Position numbers and translations under genes: made by a program
Notes under the pieces: model-generated
The model's input: the letters and a program-made list of their open reading frames with translations, nothing else
What the model was told of the DNA's origin: nothing
Database searches by the model: none
Shown here: one piece after another, positions 11,875-20,341 of the stretch
Position numbering within the stretch: the first letter of the stretch is position 1
Layout of the letters: the number at the start of each line of letters is the position of its first letter
Assembly (NCBI GenBank): GCA_031459765.1
Contig: JAVKHY010000003.1
Location: 1-64,000 of the forward strand
Source: Armatimonadota bacterium
GTDB taxonomy: Bacteria; Sysuimicrobiota; Sysuimicrobiia; Sysuimicrobiales; Kaftiobacteriaceae
DNA: 64,000 nucleotides
Direction of reading: 5' to 3'

Positions 11875-12393
11875 TCAGGGCGGGCCCAGCGGTCCGGGCC
11901 GGAAGCTCCGGATCGCGTTGTCGCACTCCTTCTGCCCGTCGCGCCAGCGCGGGAGCGGTTTGGCGCAGACCGCGACCTGGGTCCGCGCCGCGCCGGCCGC
12001 CGCCACCCCCACCGACGCCCACTCCACGCCGTCGCTGCTGCCGGTCACCTCGAACTTGAACCAGAGTATCTCGTCGCTGGTTCTGGGGTCCTGCTGGAAT
12101 CCGGAGACGCCGTAGATCGGCAGCAGGGAGAAGACGATGCGGCGGATCGACGACTCGCTGCGTCCGTCGGGAGAGGGGACGGTGAAGACCGAGAGGAACT
12201 CGGCCCCGGTGTCGGCCTCCGGGGGCGTGAAGCGCGCCTCGCCGGGCCCGGCGGTCCGGCGCACCCAGCCCGCGGGCAGGCGGAGGGAAAATCCGGCGGC
12301 GTCGTCCTGGTACTCCACGAACGCCGGGGTCGGCCGGCTGCACCCCGCGGCCATGCCGACCGCGCACAGGAGAACGGCCATCCACCGGGTCAC
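11875..12393 (-). CDS. Putative lipoprotein of unknown function
   Basis: About 172 aa. The N-terminus carries a hydrophobic stretch ending in a lipobox-like AAGCS, predicting lipidation at that Cys. The rest (YQDDAAGFSLRLPAGWVRR...RFTPPEADTGAEFLSVFTV) resembles small extracytoplasmic domains with a PsbP/DUF1795-like 'FSLRLPAGW' entry strand, but I cannot name a family. Two later Cys (VCAKPLP, KECDNA) might form a disulphide. GTG 12393 gives an Arg before the hydrophobic core; ATG 12381 is the alternative. It is convergent with the aminotransferase and divergent from the alcohol dehydrogenase. Confidence 0.65.
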   Translation of the reverse strand: MTRWMAVLLCAVGMAAGCSRPTPAFVEYQDDAAGFSLRLPAGWVRRTAGPGEARFTPPEADTGAEFLSVFTVPSPDGRSESSIRRIVFSLLPIYGVSGFQQDPRTSDEILWFKFEVTGSSDGVEWASVGVAAAGAARTQVAVCAKPLPRWRDGQKECDNAIRSFRPGPLGPP

Positions 12394-12477
12394 ACCGCTG
12401 CCACTTCGCCTCCGGCGGGCCCCGCCCCTTGACGGGATCGGGCAGGGGAGGCCGATACGGCGGCGGGAAGAGTACCG

Positions 12478-13482
12478 ATGATGCTGGCGATGCGTCTCCA
12501 CCGTCCCGCACCCGCCTCCGCGGCGCCCCTCCGCGCGGAGGACGTTCCGCCGCCGGAGCCGCGGGCCGACGAGGTGCTCCTCCGCCTCGAGGCTTGCGGG
12601 GTCTGCCACACCGACCTCCACATTGTAGAGGGCGACCTCCCGCCACACCGCCTGCCGCTCATCCCCGGCCACCAGGCCGTCGGCATCGTGGAGCGGGTCG
12701 GTTCGGCCGTGACGTCGCCGGCTCCCGGCACCCGCGTGGGCGTGGCCTGGCTGCACCGGACATGCGGGCGGTGCCGGTACTGTCTGCGCGGCCTGGAGAA
12801 CCTCTGCCAGAGCGCGGTGTTCACCGGCTACGATGTGGACGGCGGCTATGCCCGATACCTCGTGGCCCCGGCCGACTTCGTCCACCCCATTCCGGAGCGC
12901 TTCACGCCGCAGGAGGCGGCGCCGCTGTTGTGCGCCGGGATCATCGGCTATCGCTCGCTGCGGCTGGCCGAGGTGGAACCCGGCGGCCGGGTCGGCCTGT
13001 TCGGGTTCGGGGCCTCCGCCCACCTGGCGTTGCAGGTGGCGCGGCACTGGGGCTGCACGGTCTACGTCTTTACGCGCAGCGCCGCCCACCGCCGCCACGC
13101 CGAGGAGCTGGGCGCGGCCTGGACCGGAGGACCGCAGGATCGGCCCCCCGAGCCTCTGGATGCGGCGGTGGTCTTCGCCCCCAGCGGCGCCGTGGTCGTC
13201 GAGGCGTTGACCCATCTCCGTCCCGGCGGCACCCTGGCCATCAACGCCATCCATCTGGACGGCATTCCGGCCTTTGACTACCGGCGACTCTACGGCGAAC
13301 GCACGGTGCGCAGCGTCACCAACAGCACGCGTCGGGACGGGCGCGAATTCCTGACCCTGGCCGCCGCGATTCCGATCCGCGTGACCAGCGTCCTCCTGCC
13401 GCTCCGGGAGGCCAATGCCGCGCTGGCCCGGATGAAGCGGGGCGAGATCACCGGGGCGGCGGTGCTGGACGTCACTGCCTAG
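12478..13482 (+). CDS. Zinc-dependent alcohol dehydrogenase family protein
   Basis: 334-aa medium-chain dehydrogenase. Catalytic zinc ligands are visible as CGVCHTDLH (about 40-48) and GHQAVG (about 65). The structural-zinc cysteines follow as CGRCRYCLRGLENLC (about 97-111). The NAD(P)-binding turn is GLFGFGASAHLALQ near residue 178. Sequence style (PAPASAAPLRAEDVPPPEP start, GYDVDGGYARY) matches the AdhA-like group. Two tandem ATGs begin the frame, with GGAAGAG upstream. It ends 11 bp inside the convergent secreted-protein gene. The alcohol or aldehyde substrate is not deducible. Confidence 0.9.
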   Translation: MMLAMRLHRPAPASAAPLRAEDVPPPEPRADEVLLRLEACGVCHTDLHIVEGDLPPHRLPLIPGHQAVGIVERVGSAVTSPAPGTRVGVAWLHRTCGRCRYCLRGLENLCQSAVFTGYDVDGGYARYLVAPADFVHPIPERFTPQEAAPLLCAGIIGYRSLRLAEVEPGGRVGLFGFGASAHLALQVARHWGCTVYVFTRSAAHRRHAEELGAAWTGGPQDRPPEPLDAAVVFAPSGAVVVEALTHLRPGGTLAINAIHLDGIPAFDYRRLYGERTVRSVTNSTRRDGREFLTLAAAIPIRVTSVLLPLREANAALARMKRGEITGAAVLDVTA

Positions 13483-14323
13483 GCACCCTGCAGTTCAGGC
13501 AGTGGTTGACGAAGGTCAGCTGGAGTTTGCCGAAGACCCGTCCAAAGCCGGACAGTTCGCTGGAGGCGTCGGCCGTCACGGTCTGCCAGACCGTCTGCCC
13601 GCTGACCGTGGTGTAGGCGATACGGGTGCCGACCTCGCCCCAGTCGTAGAAGAGCGTGAGTTCGTACAGCGTCCCGACCTCGTCGAGTTCGACCCGGATG
13701 GCGTAGGGCGGTCCCGGCCGGACGAGAAACTCGCGCTGCGTCGGCGAGGTGTACAGCCAGTGGGCAATGCGCCGGCGCGTGGCCTCGTCCTTCTTCTGCC
13801 AGGGGGCGCCGTACCGGTCGATGGCTTCGTCGACGATCGCCCGGTGCACCCCGACGACGATGAAGTGCCTGGACCGTTCCCGGTGGATGAAGAAGTCGTG
13901 CTCGTGGAACGTCTCCGGTCGTTCCTGCTGGGTCTCGATCTTCTCCTCGATCACGCGCTGGATGGTGGCGCGAAAGGGCCGCAGCAGCACGGGGAGCTGC
14001 AGCCTGGTGATCCGGACCCGCCGCTGCTTCACGCCGTCGGCGCGCCGCGTTTCGTGGAACGATCCCTCGGCGTAGGTGGTGAGCGTCCCGCCGCGCAGGG
14101 TGAGGGTGAGGGTCCCCGAGAAGTCCGCCGTGAGATCGTAGGGCGTCTTCTGGTCGATGCCGAAGACCCGGGCCAGCAGCGCCTCGGCCGACGGCGCCTG
14201 GGCGGCCGCCGGCGGCGCCCAGGCCAGGGCCGCGCAGAGGAAGAGCACCGGCCAGGGTGTGACGGCCGGCCGGTCGGAGCGCTTCCTCCGCTCTCCCTCT
14301 CTTTGCGCGTGGACGTGCCTCAT
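13472..14323 (-). CDS. Secreted protein of unknown function, possibly LolA/LolB-like fold
   Basis: 283 aa with a long basic N-region (MRHVHAQREGERRKRSDR) before a hydrophobic core (WPVLFLCAALAWA) and an AQA-type cleavage site near residue 42. The mature part starts with ...DLTADFSGTLTLTL..TTYAEGSFHET, reminiscent of outer-membrane lipoprotein carrier-like beta sheets. A C-terminal beta-rich part ends with a Cys pair (NHCLNCRVP). The LolA link is a weak impression, not an established homology. The start is set by ATG 14323, 21 nt after the presumed transcription start; no good Shine-Dalgarno is visible. The preceding gene on this strand is the nitroreductase. Confidence 0.6.
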   Translation of the reverse strand: MRHVHAQREGERRKRSDRPAVTPWPVLFLCAALAWAPPAAAQAPSAEALLARVFGIDQKTPYDLTADFSGTLTLTLRGGTLTTYAEGSFHETRRADGVKQRRVRITRLQLPVLLRPFRATIQRVIEEKIETQQERPETFHEHDFFIHRERSRHFIVVGVHRAIVDEAIDRYGAPWQKKDEATRRRIAHWLYTSPTQREFLVRPGPPYAIRVELDEVGTLYELTLFYDWGEVGTRIAYTTVSGQTVWQTVTADASSELSGFGRVFGKLQLTFVNHCLNCRVPRQ

Positions 14324-14350
14324 CGGGCGTGTCGGCGGCGAATCCCGCTC

Positions 14351-14379
14351 ATTATATGCCCCGCCGCCCCCGGGCGGAA
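14351..14379 (-). promoter_or_regulatory. Candidate sigma-70 promoter for the secreted LolA-like protein gene
   Basis: On the minus strand a perfect TATAAT (14356-14351) lies 17 nt from a poor -35 (TTCCGC, 14379-14374). Transcription would start near 14344, about 21 nt before the ATG. It falls at the 3' edge of the nitroreductase gene. Confidence 0.5.
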
Positions 14380-14900
14380 GCGCCGTAGCGCTCCCAGGAC
14401 ACCATTGTAGAGAGGGGGCGCCGGCCGCGCCCGGCCAGGATGCGCAGGACGGCGCGCTCGATGGGTCCGCGGCCGCCGGGGTGCGGGTAGCCCAGGGAGA
14501 TAACGGTGGCGATGACGTGCCCGGCGGGGATCCCCAGCAATGCACCGGCCCCGGCCGCGTCGTGCATCGTGGCGGGACAGGAGGCGACGCCCTCGTTCCA
14601 GGCGGCCAGCATCATATTCTGCGCGCAGCGGCCGGCGTCGAACAGCGCGCGCGGCGAGTCGACGACGAGCCCCACGGCGGCGGCGGCCGTGGCGACGTGC
14701 TGCGCGAACCGGCCGAACCCGGCCAGGGTCCGGAGCCGGCTGCGATCCCGGACGACGACGAAGTGCCAGGGCTGGCTGTTCCGGCTGCTGCCGCTGCGGC
14801 GTCCGGCGTCGAGGATCCTCCGCAGGATGCGGTCGGGGATCGGTCGGTCGGTGAAGGTGCGGAGATCGCGTTTGGTGACGATGCACCGGTAGGTGTCCAT
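14352..14900 (-). CDS. Nitroreductase family protein
   Basis: 182-aa FMN-dependent oxidoreductase of the nitroreductase superfamily. The N-terminal signature (IVTKRDLRTFTDRPIPDRILRRILDAGRRSGSSRN) contains the FMN-phosphate Arg and the SSRNSQPW binding loop. GRCAQNMMLAAWNEGVASCP and TVISLGYP are further conserved elements. The C-terminus is a little shorter than usual and ends beside the downstream promoter. Substrate unknown. The ATG at 14900 is divergent from rlmD with only 26 bp between start codons. Confidence 0.88.
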   Translation of the reverse strand: MDTYRCIVTKRDLRTFTDRPIPDRILRRILDAGRRSGSSRNSQPWHFVVVRDRSRLRTLAGFGRFAQHVATAAAAVGLVVDSPRALFDAGRCAQNMMLAAWNEGVASCPATMHDAAGAGALLGIPAGHVIATVISLGYPHPGGRGPIERAVLRILAGRGRRPLSTMVSWERYGASARGRRGI

Positions 14901-14914
14901 GAAGGCTCATTTGT

Positions 14915-14920
14915 TACAAT
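14915..14920 (+). promoter_or_regulatory. -10 element of a possibly leaderless rlmD promoter
   Basis: TACAAT, preceded by TTGT, ends 6 nt before the GTG of rlmD, so initiation at the normal distance would fall on the start codon. There is no Shine-Dalgarno in the gap and no convincing -35 box. Confidence 0.45.
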
Positions 14921-14926
14921 GGGCCC

Positions 14927-16273
14927 GTGACCCTGCGGCCTTCCGACGTCGTCGAGCTGCGCATCGACCGGATGAGCTACGGCGGCCGGGGCGTGGCGCG
15001 CCTGGACGGCTTTGTCGTCTTTGTGGACGACGCGGCGCCCGGCGACCGCCTGTCGGCCCGGCTGCGGGTTGTGAAGAAGTCCTATGCCGAAGCCGAACCC
15101 GTCCGTATCAGCGAGGCGTCGCCCCTGCGGATCGCGCCCAGCTGTCCCCACTTCGGACCCTGCGGCGGGTGTCTCTGGCAGCACCTGGCATACCGGGCCC
15201 AGCTGGAGGCCAAACGGGCGATCGTCGCGGAGAGCCTGGCTCAGCTGGGGGGCATCGAGCACGTCGCGGTGCGTCCCGTCATCGGCATGGACGACCCGTG
15301 GCGGTACCGCAACAAGATGGAGTTCACCTTCCTGCCCGGCGGCGGACTCGGGTTGCACCGCCGCGGGCGCTGGGACGAGGTCGTCGACCTCTCGACGTGC
15401 CTGCTGCCGTCCCCGCGGGTCGTGGACGTCCTCGTCGACGTCAAAGCCTTCGCCCGCCGTCACAACCTCCCGGGCTACGATCCCCGCAGACACCAGGGAC
15501 TGTTGCGCCAGCTCGTGGTCCGCGAAGGCCGGGCCACCGGCGACCTCCTCGTCACGATCGTCACCGCCACGGGGCAGTTCCCCCAGGCTCGGGCGCTGGC
15601 CGACCACCTGGCTGGCAGGCATGCCGGGTTGACCGGAGTCCTGTGGGCGGTCAACCCTGCCAGGGGCGACACGATCGAGCTCCAGGGGGCGCAGGTGCTC
15701 TACGGGCGTCCCTACATCTTCGAGCGGCTGCGAGGGCTGACCTTCAAGATCGGACCGGCGACCTTCTTCCAGACGAATACCCTGCAGGCCGAGCGCATGA
15801 TCGACGTCGTCCGGGAGATGGCGGGGGAGGCGGAGGAGGTCGTCGACCTGTACTGCGGCGTGGGAACCTTCGCTCTGGCCCTGGCCGGGCAGTCCCGCCG
15901 TGTGCACGGTGTCGAAGTGGTGGCCGCCTCGGTGGAGGCGGCGCAGGAGAACGCACGTCTCAACGGCATCGCCAACGCCGACTTTTACGTGGCGGATGTG
16001 CGGCGGTTCGTCCGCCTGCCGGCGGGGGGTCGTCCCGATCTCGTCATCCTCGACCCCCCGCGGGCGGGGGCCGGCCGGCAGGTGATGACGGCCCTCGGCC
16101 GGGCGGCGCCGCGCCGGGTGATCTACATCTCCTGCAATCCGACCACCCTGGCGCCGGATCTGCGCCACCTCCTGCCGGCGGGCTACCGGATCCTGGCGAT
16201 CCAGCCCTTCGACCTCTTCCCCCACACCTACCACGTCGAGTGCGTCGTGCTCCTCGAGCGCGAGACCCCTTAA
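14927..16273 (+). CDS. rlmD: 23S rRNA (uracil-5-)-methyltransferase, RlmD/TrmA family
   Basis: SAM-dependent m5U methyltransferase of 448 aa. An N-terminal TRAM domain (ELRIDRMSYGGRGVARLDGFVVFVD) is followed by an iron-sulfur cluster site with Cys73, Cys79, Cys82 (CPHFGPCGGC) and Cys158. The SAM motif is VVDLYCGVGTFAL, followed by ILDPPRAG and the catalytic-cysteine motif YISCNPTTLA. Which uracil (rRNA 1939, 747 or tRNA 54) is modified cannot be told from sequence. The GTG at 14927 begins exactly where transcription should start from the -10 element at 14915-14920, so the mRNA may be leaderless. Confidence 0.92.
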   Translation: MTLRPSDVVELRIDRMSYGGRGVARLDGFVVFVDDAAPGDRLSARLRVVKKSYAEAEPVRISEASPLRIAPSCPHFGPCGGCLWQHLAYRAQLEAKRAIVAESLAQLGGIEHVAVRPVIGMDDPWRYRNKMEFTFLPGGGLGLHRRGRWDEVVDLSTCLLPSPRVVDVLVDVKAFARRHNLPGYDPRRHQGLLRQLVVREGRATGDLLVTIVTATGQFPQARALADHLAGRHAGLTGVLWAVNPARGDTIELQGAQVLYGRPYIFERLRGLTFKIGPATFFQTNTLQAERMIDVVREMAGEAEEVVDLYCGVGTFALALAGQSRRVHGVEVVAASVEAAQENARLNGIANADFYVADVRRFVRLPAGGRPDLVILDPPRAGAGRQVMTALGRAAPRRVIYISCNPTTLAPDLRHLLPAGYRILAIQPFDLFPHTYHVECVVLLERETP

Positions 16274-16291
16274 GGCGGAGGAGGGCCTGAC

Positions 16292-16915
16292 GTGGAGGAC
16301 CGCCTGCGGGGCGGGCCGGGCTACCGTCTCCTTCGGGTCCTCGTCCGGGGGCTGCTGCGGGCGGGGTGGGGGCTGCGGGTCAGCGGGCTGGAGTACCTGC
16401 CGCCTCCACCCTGCGTGCTGGCTCCCGCCCACGGCAGCGAGATCGACGCGGTCGTGCTCTCCGCCTCGCTGCCCTTCCGGCCGACCTTCCTGGCGGCGCG
16501 CGAACTCGAGCGGTTTCCGTGGCTGTTTCGCCTCATCCGGTGGTTCGATCCCGTCTTTGTCCGGCGAGGGGGCCTGGCCGATATCGGCAGCGTGCGCGCC
16601 TGCCTGGCACGTCTGGAGCGCGGGGACGTACTCGTCATCTTCCCGGAGGGCCGCGTCGTGCAGTCCGCCGAACCCGGCCCGTTCCACCCCGGCGCGGCGT
16701 TTCTGGCGCTGCGGGCGCAGGTGCCGCTGGTGCCCGTCGCGCTCCTCGGTCTGGAACGGATGTGGCCGCTGGGGGCCCGCTGGCCCCGCCCGTCGCGGAT
16801 CGCGGTGCGCATCGGCCGGCCGCTGCGGCCCCGGCCGGGGGAGGAGCCCGACGCCCTGACCGCCCGGCTGAGACAGGCCGTCGTCTCGCTGCGCCGGGCG
16901 GAGACAATCGGGTAG
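16292..16915 (+). CDS. plsC: Lysophospholipid / 1-acylglycerol-3-phosphate acyltransferase
   Basis: 207-aa PlsC-superfamily acyltransferase that probably adds the second acyl chain to lysophosphatidic acid at the membrane. The catalytic HX4D motif appears as HGSEID (about residue 48) and the acceptor-phosphate motif as FPEGRVVQS (about 115). A third motif region is VPLVPVALLG. GTG start, 18 bp after rlmD, with GGAGG upstream. Slightly short for PlsC (usually 220-260), but all blocks are present. Confidence 0.86.
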   Translation: MEDRLRGGPGYRLLRVLVRGLLRAGWGLRVSGLEYLPPPPCVLAPAHGSEIDAVVLSASLPFRPTFLAARELERFPWLFRLIRWFDPVFVRRGGLADIGSVRACLARLERGDVLVIFPEGRVVQSAEPGPFHPGAAFLALRAQVPLVPVALLGLERMWPLGARWPRPSRIAVRIGRPLRPRPGEEPDALTARLRQAVVSLRRAETIG

Positions 16916-16922
16916 AACCTCT

Positions 16923-19004
16923 GTGAGGATGCGCCCGGTTCCGTCAATCGTCCTCCTGATCGTGGTGATCGTGGGCCTGGTCGGCGGCGTCGGAGTCGCC
17001 GCGCCTCCCGCGGCACCGCCCACGCTCGTCTCCGCCGTGGAGGCGTTTCGGCGCGGGGACTGCGCAGCCCATACCGCCGCCCTTCGGACCCTGGCGGAGG
17101 ATCCGTCGCCCGCGGGCGCGCGCGCCGCGGTCCTGTTGGCCGGGTGCCTGCGGGCGCAGCGTCGGTACGGGGAAGCGCGCACGATGTTCGAGGTAGCGGC
17201 GTCGCGGCATCCGACGCTGGCGGCGTTCCTGCGCCTCCAGGCCGCCGAAGCGGCGGCCGCGGCAGGGGATCTCGAGGCGGCCCTGCGCGATCTCGCCGCC
17301 CCGTTCGACGGCGCCTCCCCGGCCGTCTTGCGGCGCGTCGCGGTTCTTCGGGGGGACGCGCTGCTGCGCGCCGGACGGCCGGAGGAAGCCGCGGATGCGC
17401 TGCGGCAGGTCCCCGGGCTCGACGGGTCCGATGACGAGATCCAATCCCGCGTCTGGTGGCTGCGCGGCGTGGCGGCGGAACGTACGGGGAATCGCCGGGA
17501 AGCGACGGAGGCCTACGCGATGGCGTGGTGGGCCTTCCCGGGCTCGGCGGGCGAATCCGCGGCGGGACTGCGGCTGCGGGCGGTGACCGGTCGATCGTCT
17601 CCGCCGATCCCCGCCCTCGCGCGTGTGGAGCGGGCGAGGCGGCTGCTGAAAAGGGGCGAGCCGAAGGCGGCGGAGCGGGAGTGGAGCCTGGCCGTACGGG
17701 ATCCGCTTCCCGACGATATCGCCGCCGAAGCGTGGTATCATCTGGGCCTGCTGCGCCTGGGGACGCCGGGCGCCGTCAACGCTTTTGTGCGGGCCGCCCG
17801 GTATCCGACCCGGTCCGAGGAGACGCAGTACTACCTCGGCGTGGCCTACCACGCCGTCGGCCGGCGCGCAGACGCACTGGCCGTCTGGAACCGCCTGGCC
17901 GACCGGCGCAGCCCCTGGGCCTCGCGGGCCTACCTCAACCTCGGCCGGTGGGCGGAGGCCGGGCGGCGGTGGCGCGAGGCGGATGCCTGGTATCTGCGCG
18001 CGGCCACCAACGCACCGCAGGCGCCGTCGGCCGACGAGGCGCGGTGGCGACGGGGGTGGATCCGCGTCCGCACCGGCCGGACCGTCGAGGCGGAGCGTCT
18101 GTTCCTGGAATACGGGCAGGCGTTCCCCCGCACGCCCCGTGCCCCGGCCCACCTCTATTGGGCGGGCCGCATGAGGGCCGACCGGGGCGCGGATCCCCGT
18201 GGGCTGTACCGCATCGTCGCCGAGCGGTACCCGCTGACCTTCTACGGGCAGCGCGCGCGGGCGCGGCTGCGGATGCCTCCGCCGCCGCGCCCGGCTGCGC
18301 CGCCCGCCCCGGGACTTCCCGACGGGGAGTTCACCGCCCCCCACCTGGAACTTGCGGCGCTGGGGTTCTCCCGCGAGGCGGCGGAGGAGACGGAGGCCCA
18401 TCCGGCGTGGGAGACGTCCGCGGAACTGCGCCGGCTGGCGGCGGCGTTGTGGGCCGCGGCGGAGGAACCGGCGAAAGCCGCCGCCGCCGTTGAGCCGCTG
18501 GTCGCTTCCGCCCTGCTGCACACAGAAGAGGCCGATCCGGAGGTGTGGCCCCTGGCCTATCCCCGTCCCTTCTGGTCGGACCTGCTGAGCCAGGCGGACC
18601 ACAGCGGCGTCGATCCCTATCTCGTTCTGGCCGTGATGAGGGAAGAGAGTCGGTTCGATCCGCAGGCGGTCTCGCCGGCACGGGCCGTGGGGCTGATGCA
18701 GCTGTTGCCGACGACGGCGCAGGGGATCCTGGGGGCGCGACTGCCGCCGTCCCGCCTGACGAATCCCCAGCTCAACATCCGCGCCGGGGTGCGCTATCTC
18801 GCCGGGCTCCTCCGCAGGTACGACGGGAACGTCGCGCTCGCCGTGGCCGCCTATAACGCCGGACCGGGCGGGGTCCGCGCCGTCCGCCACCTGGCGGCAA
18901 CCGACCTGGATCGGTTCGTGGAGAGTCTGCCCTACGCGGAGACGCGGACCTACGTCCGCCACGTCCTGCAGTCCTACGGCATCTACCGCTGGCTGTACCC
19001 CTGA
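16923..19004 (+). CDS. Soluble-type lytic transglycosylase with TPR-like N-terminal region
   Basis: Exported murein-cleaving enzyme of 693 aa. A signal peptide (IVLLIVVIVGLVGGVGVA) is followed by about 460 residues of Ala-rich helical TPR-like repeats, as in Slt70. A C-terminal SLT domain covers about 545-693. The catalytic Glu is in VMREESRFDP, and the GLMQLLPTTA and AYNAGPG motifs follow. The GTG 16923 start lies 7 bp after plsC. Probable role is peptidoglycan turnover or space-making for envelope machinery. Strongly biased composition, like its neighbours. Confidence 0.92.
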   Translation: MRMRPVPSIVLLIVVIVGLVGGVGVAAPPAAPPTLVSAVEAFRRGDCAAHTAALRTLAEDPSPAGARAAVLLAGCLRAQRRYGEARTMFEVAASRHPTLAAFLRLQAAEAAAAAGDLEAALRDLAAPFDGASPAVLRRVAVLRGDALLRAGRPEEAADALRQVPGLDGSDDEIQSRVWWLRGVAAERTGNRREATEAYAMAWWAFPGSAGESAAGLRLRAVTGRSSPPIPALARVERARRLLKRGEPKAAEREWSLAVRDPLPDDIAAEAWYHLGLLRLGTPGAVNAFVRAARYPTRSEETQYYLGVAYHAVGRRADALAVWNRLADRRSPWASRAYLNLGRWAEAGRRWREADAWYLRAATNAPQAPSADEARWRRGWIRVRTGRTVEAERLFLEYGQAFPRTPRAPAHLYWAGRMRADRGADPRGLYRIVAERYPLTFYGQRARARLRMPPPPRPAAPPAPGLPDGEFTAPHLELAALGFSREAAEETEAHPAWETSAELRRLAAALWAAAEEPAKAAAAVEPLVASALLHTEEADPEVWPLAYPRPFWSDLLSQADHSGVDPYLVLAVMREESRFDPQAVSPARAVGLMQLLPTTAQGILGARLPPSRLTNPQLNIRAGVRYLAGLLRRYDGNVALAVAAYNAGPGGVRAVRHLAATDLDRFVESLPYAETRTYVRHVLQSYGIYRWLYP

Positions 19005-19062
19005 CGGCCGTCTGAAGCCCGGATCCGACGGGCATAGTGCCGTTGAGCGAGCCCCCGCCCCC

Positions 19063-20265
19063 ATGTTTACAGAGTCCTTCGACATTACGCGTCCGACCTG
19101 GGATCCGCAGACGCTGGCGGCGTTGCTGCGCCGTCTCCACGACAGCGGCTACCAGGACCTCACGGTGGACTACCACAGCCTGCTGGCTCGTTATCTGCGT
19201 CCCCGGACCGACCTGGACAGGCTGGTGCCCGCCGCCGGCGAATTCGTGGACGTGCTGATTCCTCCCGGCCATCCCTCCGCCCGTATCATCCTGCACCGCC
19301 CCGAGGTCACGCTGCTCCGGGCGGTCCTCGCCGGGAGGAGCCAGCAGGAAGTCCGACTGGTCGGAGCGGCCCTCAAGGTTCACCTCGAGGCGGTCCTCGG
19401 CAGGGAGGTGGAGGTGGAAGAACACAGCCGCGCGCTGTTGGCCCGGTTCCGCCGGGACGTCCTCCCGGTCCTGCAGCTGGCCGGTAACGGCGAGCCGCCC
19501 CGCGGGATACGCAGCCCGGTCGCGGTCCAGGTGCTGCGGGCGATGCGCCACCAGCCCGTCGTCCGCGGCCGGCCGACCATCCTGGCCTCCCAGTGCGCGC
19601 CGTTGGCACCCGACCGGACCGTCGAGCAGATCCGCGAGGCGCTGGAGCAGCTCGTCGGCGAAGGGTGGCTGGAACGGTGGCACGTGGTGCTGTGCCGGGA
19701 GAAGGGGGTCTGGCTGGGCTCGTCGGCCAGTCCCGACGAGATCCGGGCCTTCACCGGGCTCATGATGGACTGCCCGCACTGCGGCCGCCGCATCAGCGAC
19801 GAGCAGGCCGACATCGCCTACCGGCTCGGCGAGCGGACGCCCGCCGACAACCGCTGGCTGTGCGACCTCGTGGAAACGGCGCTGCGCCGGCTGGGGGTGG
19901 AGGCGGTCGCGGTGCACCCTACCGGGGGCGCCGCTGTGGACGGCGCGGCCTGCTATCACGGCGCGGTGATCCTGTTCCGGGCCAAGGACGATCCTGCGGA
20001 CATCGGCGATGTGATGCGTCTGCAGGAGCAGGGCCGGCGGCTGGCGGGTGAGGGCTGGCGGGTCTTTCCTCTCCTGGTGGCGGACCGACCCCTGGGCCTG
20101 GATGTGGGCGGCATCGAGGTCACGGTGGTCGAAGGGATGGCCGCCCTGGATGACGCGCTCGAACACCTCCTGCGGGCGGCACGCGAGGCCAGCCTCGAGC
20201 TGCTGCTGCCGGAAGCCCTCCGTCCCGCCGGCATCCCGCTGGCGGACTTCCTGCCCGCCGACTGA
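19063..20265 (+). CDS. Unknown 400-aa protein, three-part architecture
   Basis: I do not recognise a family. Residues 1-150 are mixed alpha/beta without Cys. About 170-230 look like a winged-helix-type segment (APLAPDRTVEQIREALEQLVGEGWLERW). A CPHCG knuckle follows at about 238 (MDCPHCGRRISDEQADIAYR). The last 130 residues alternate strand and helix (AVILFRAKDDPADIGDVMRLQEQG; VFPLLVADRPLGLDVGGIEVTVVEG), which could be a restriction-endonuclease-like or Rossmann-like domain, but no catalytic motif is clear. No signal peptide or membrane segment, so cytoplasmic. Start ATG 19063 lacks a good Shine-Dalgarno. Composition matches its neighbours, so no sign of recent transfer. Confidence 0.72.
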   Translation: MFTESFDITRPTWDPQTLAALLRRLHDSGYQDLTVDYHSLLARYLRPRTDLDRLVPAAGEFVDVLIPPGHPSARIILHRPEVTLLRAVLAGRSQQEVRLVGAALKVHLEAVLGREVEVEEHSRALLARFRRDVLPVLQLAGNGEPPRGIRSPVAVQVLRAMRHQPVVRGRPTILASQCAPLAPDRTVEQIREALEQLVGEGWLERWHVVLCREKGVWLGSSASPDEIRAFTGLMMDCPHCGRRISDEQADIAYRLGERTPADNRWLCDLVETALRRLGVEAVAVHPTGGAAVDGAACYHGAVILFRAKDDPADIGDVMRLQEQGRRLAGEGWRVFPLLVADRPLGLDVGGIEVTVVEGMAALDDALEHLLRAAREASLELLLPEALRPAGIPLADFLPAD

Positions 20266-20341
20266 TCCGAACTCTCCACAGGAGTTCGCTCCGGCGGGGT
20301 CGTAGGGTCGTAGGAGACTCTGCCCTCCGGAGGTTGGATCC

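Noticed and set aside
14612-17182. 856-codon minus-strand open frame
   Set aside because: Antisense to rlmD and plsC, no recognisable motifs, composition of a frame shadow.
16944-19085. 713-codon minus-strand open frame
   Set aside because: Antisense to the lytic transglycosylase; Arg/Gln/Gly-rich without motifs.
20290-20320. Short direct repeat GGGTCGTAGGGTCGTA
   Set aside because: Two copies of 8 bp in GC-rich DNA; no further copies or array, probably chance.
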